DNA of 7,526 nt from Clostridiales bacterium. Its GTDB lineage: Bacteria > Bacillota > Clostridia > Lachnospirales > CAG-274. The position numbers and the translations under genes were made by a program. Location: contig JAJQCI010000254.1 of the NCBI GenBank assembly GCA_021202835.1, forward strand, positions 1-7,526. Reading direction: 5' to 3'. Positions 5,951-7,526 of the stretch are shown here, one piece after another. Every line of letters starts with the position of its first letter. Positions within the stretch are counted from its first letter, which is position 1. The notes beneath the pieces were generated by a model. The model had not been told where the DNA came from and searched no databases. It saw only the letters and a list, made by a program, of their open reading frames with translations.

Positions 5951-6709
5951 TCACTTGCTTTCACGGTGGATAAGATAATTTTGATAAGACAAATATAAAT
6001 ATTCAATAAGTATAAAATAAGGCGTACTGCTTTCATAGTCGATTTTATATTTCACAGGCAGCCTTACGGAATTTATATAAAGATTTTCTTCGCAAAGGGC
6101 AGCAAGCCTGTTGTTTGCCAGTGCGGTAATTGAAACTGTTTGAATATTGCCTGTTCTTAAAGCTCTTGCAAGCTCCACTACTGTTTCCGACTCTCCCGAA
6201 AGAGAAATTATGATTACCAAATCTTTGCTTGAAGCAATTTTTTTCAAGCCGTAGCACATATCGTGGCCATGAAGATTGATTATTTCCCTTGCCGGAAGGA
6301 AAATTCTTTTCATTTCGCTTGCCGCTCTTGCCTGAGATGAACCGCTTCCGAAAACAAAAACTCTTTTGGCAGAATACAGCTTTTCGAAAAATGAAGTGAG
6401 ATTTTTCTTGTTTAAATCGTCCATCATTTTATGATAGCTGTCTGTCATAGTCTGCAAAATTCCTTTAACAGCTCCCTCCTGCTCCTGCATCTCGATTTTA
6501 AGCCTTGCCTTTAATTCACTGTAGCCCGACAAGCCCAGCTTTTGGGCAAACCTTACAAGCAAGGTTTTGGAGACATTACAGTCGGAGGCAAACTCATCAA
6601 TTGTTTTTTTCACGCAGTCCCTATAGTGTTCCGTTAAGTAATGACAAACATATTTTTCGTTTTCGCTGAAATCTTCATAATAATAGTTTAAAAGCTCATC
6701 AACTCTCAT
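5951..6709 (-). CDS. RpiR-family transcriptional regulator (HTH-SIS)
   Basis: A 252-residue regulator of normal RpiR/MurR length. The N-terminal HTH_6 domain covers about 1-75, with the helix-turn-helix in IDEFASDCNVSKTLLVRFAQ (37-56). The C-terminal SIS (sugar isomerase) domain covers about 100-245, with RVFVFGSGSSQ (116-126) and the phosphosugar-binding ISLSGESETV (168-177). Such proteins bind a sugar phosphate and repress or activate nearby catabolic genes, so the ligand here may be the product of PTS uptake. The ATG at 6709 has AGGAGA at 6719-6724 with 9-base spacing. It overlaps the end of the preceding RpiR frame by 11 bases, which suggests translational coupling. It ends in TGA 50 bases before the terminator. 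It and the neighbour are clearly paralogous (shared ENLY, SLSGES and FKRIF/MKRIF features) but diverged. Confidence 0.92.
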   Translation of the reverse strand: MRVDELLNYYYEDFSENEKYVCHYLTEHYRDCVKKTIDEFASDCNVSKTLLVRFAQKLGLSGYSELKARLKIEMQEQEGAVKGILQTMTDSYHKMMDDLNKKNLTSFFEKLYSAKRVFVFGSGSSQARAASEMKRIFLPAREIINLHGHDMCYGLKKIASSKDLVIIISLSGESETVVELARALRTGNIQTVSITALANNRLAALCEENLYINSVRLPVKYKIDYESSTPYFILIEYLYLSYQNYLIHRESK

Positions 6710-7502
6710 TTACATCATTCTCCTGTTTGTGTACATATTCAAGATAACGAACCGACAAAATATCAAGCAAAATATAAAAAGCCGCAACCATTTCATAAGA
6801 CTGCTACGCTGAAAGGCAAACATATACCCTATTTGCCATTTGGCTCACTGTTTTTGTTCCAACGTATAAATTCTCACGGCAAAGCCTTGCCAAGGAGTTG
6901 TTTTTCCACCTTGTAAGGGAAACAGTGTTAATTCCCGTTTTTTGAACGGTCTTGACGATTTTCAAGGCTTCGCCGCTTTCCCCTGAAAGTGATATTGCAA
7001 TAAAAATATCATCTTCCTTAAATCTTTTAAGGGCAAACTCAGCCTCTCCCAAATCAAACAGCTCAACACAGCACTTCCCGAAGGTTATGAAAATTCTTTT
7101 AAATTCCTCGGCAATAGTCTTCTGCTCGTTTCCCGAACCATACAAATAAACGGTTTCCGCCCTGTAAATGCTTTCGCAGATTTCACTGTATTCATTCTTT
7201 TTAAGCTCATCAATCATTAAATGATATTCCCTTAAAATATCTCCTAAATCATATAAGCCCAAACCGCCTGCTCCGTCATCTTTCTTCCTGTTAAGAAGAA
7301 GCTTAAACTCCGAAAAGCTGTCAATCCCCAGCTTCTTCATAAATCTGACCAGGGTCGTCCTCGAAACGTGAAGATAAGCCGCAAGTTGAGTGCTGTTCAT
7401 TCCCTTTACAGCCCTTTTGTCTTTAAAAATATTTTCGGCCATTTCCCTGTCATTAACCGTCAAACTGTCATAATTCTTATTGATAAGCTCTTCAAGATTC
7501 AC
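6699..7502 (-). pseudogene. Second RpiR-family regulator with an in-frame amber stop
   Basis: An RpiR-type HTH-SIS regulator. The uninterrupted part is 232 residues (7502 to 6804): HTH at about 37-57 (NSTQLAAYLHVSRTTLVRF), SIS domain from about 100 with VYLYGSGNEQ (118-127) and ISLSGESGEA (170-179). The frame hits TAG at 6804-6806, then continues without another stop for 34 codons (QSYEMVAAFYILL, then RYLEYVHKQ) to TGA at 6699-6701. This tail matches the C-terminus of the downstream paralogue (DYESSTPYFILIEYLYLSYQNY). The original protein was therefore about 267 residues, and the DNA between the two genes is coding. The stop removes the last helix region of the SIS domain; the HTH is untouched, so partial function is possible. 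Causes could be a point mutation, a sequencing error or stop-codon readthrough. The start is GTG, supported by GAGGTGG at 7507-7513. The promoter lies beyond the window. Confidence 0.82.
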
Positions 7503-7506
7503 AAAA

Positions 7507-7513
7507 CCACCTC
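7507..7513 (-). promoter_or_regulatory. Ribosome binding site deciding a GTG start
   Basis: GAGGTGG on the minus strand lies 4 bases before GTG at 7502-7500. The nearest ATG upstream (7521-7519) is in a different frame and lies before this site, so the GTG is the best start for the first RpiR gene. Confidence 0.65.
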
Positions 7514-7526
7514 AAAACCATTTTCT

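Noticed and set aside
5820..5954. Longer HAD start at 5954
   Set aside because: The extension crosses the terminator and promoter and is low-complexity; motif I begins directly after the ATG at 5819, which has GGAG upstream.
6045..6257. 70-codon minus-strand frame inside the second RpiR gene
   Set aside because: It is out of frame within a well-supported SIS domain and has no recognisable motif.
6710..6718. ATG-ATG-TAA mini-frame before the RpiR start at 6709
   Set aside because: It is too short and too close to the ribosome binding site to be translated usefully, and it lies inside the coding tail of the upstream RpiR frame.
6759..6787. Weak promoter TTGCGG-17-GATATT before the second RpiR gene
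   Set aside because: Poor match to consensus, and it lies inside the readthrough coding tail; co-transcription with the upstream RpiR is more likely.
1..7526. CRISPR arrays, insertion sequences, tRNA or rRNA genes, attachment sites
   Set aside because: I saw no regularly spaced repeats, transposase frames or terminal repeats, and no conserved RNA-gene sequences on either strand.

Overview
The window reads as a sugar-uptake locus from a low-to-medium GC Firmicute, most likely a Clostridia member. This is inferred from strong AGGAGG-type ribosome binding sites, sigma-A-type promoters, RpiR/LacI regulators beside a glucose-superfamily PTS, and A/T-rich intergenic DNA. Nothing in the sequence fixes a genus. 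Every convincing gene lies on the minus strand, so transcription runs from high to low coordinates.

In transcription order, the right end holds two tandem RpiR-family regulators. The first (7502 down to 6699) has an in-frame amber stop at 6804-6806 that removes the last 34 residues of an otherwise continuous reading frame. The second (6709-5951) looks intact and overlaps the first by 11 bases. An intrinsic terminator (5867-5901) follows, and a sigma-A promoter (5857-5885) is embedded in it. This promoter should drive a three-gene operon: a Cof-type HAD phosphatase (5819-4917), a GH13 alpha-glucosidase of the oligo-1,6-glucosidase / phosphotrehalase group (4966-3299), and a sucrose/trehalose-type PTS IIBC permease (3268-1859).

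A 173-bp regulatory gap (1686-1858) carries a near-consensus promoter, two LacI/cre-type palindromic operators 103 bp apart, and a nested inverted repeat. It precedes a stand-alone glucose-type IIA gene (1685-1165), which is frameshifted by one base in an A5 run. A terminator-like hairpin follows, then a LacI-family repressor (997-11) with its own promoter and a third operator-like site at its transcription start. The left edge cuts through what looks like another copy of the operator arrangement.

Inferred working model: IIBC imports and phosphorylates an alpha-glucoside disaccharide, receiving phosphate from IIA. The GH13 enzyme splits the (phospho)disaccharide, and the HAD enzyme may dephosphorylate a sugar phosphate. 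The LacI regulator (or CcpA) controls IIA and its own gene, and the RpiR proteins may sense a sugar phosphate. I found no new gene system. The points of interest are two apparently broken genes in one locus and the operator architecture.
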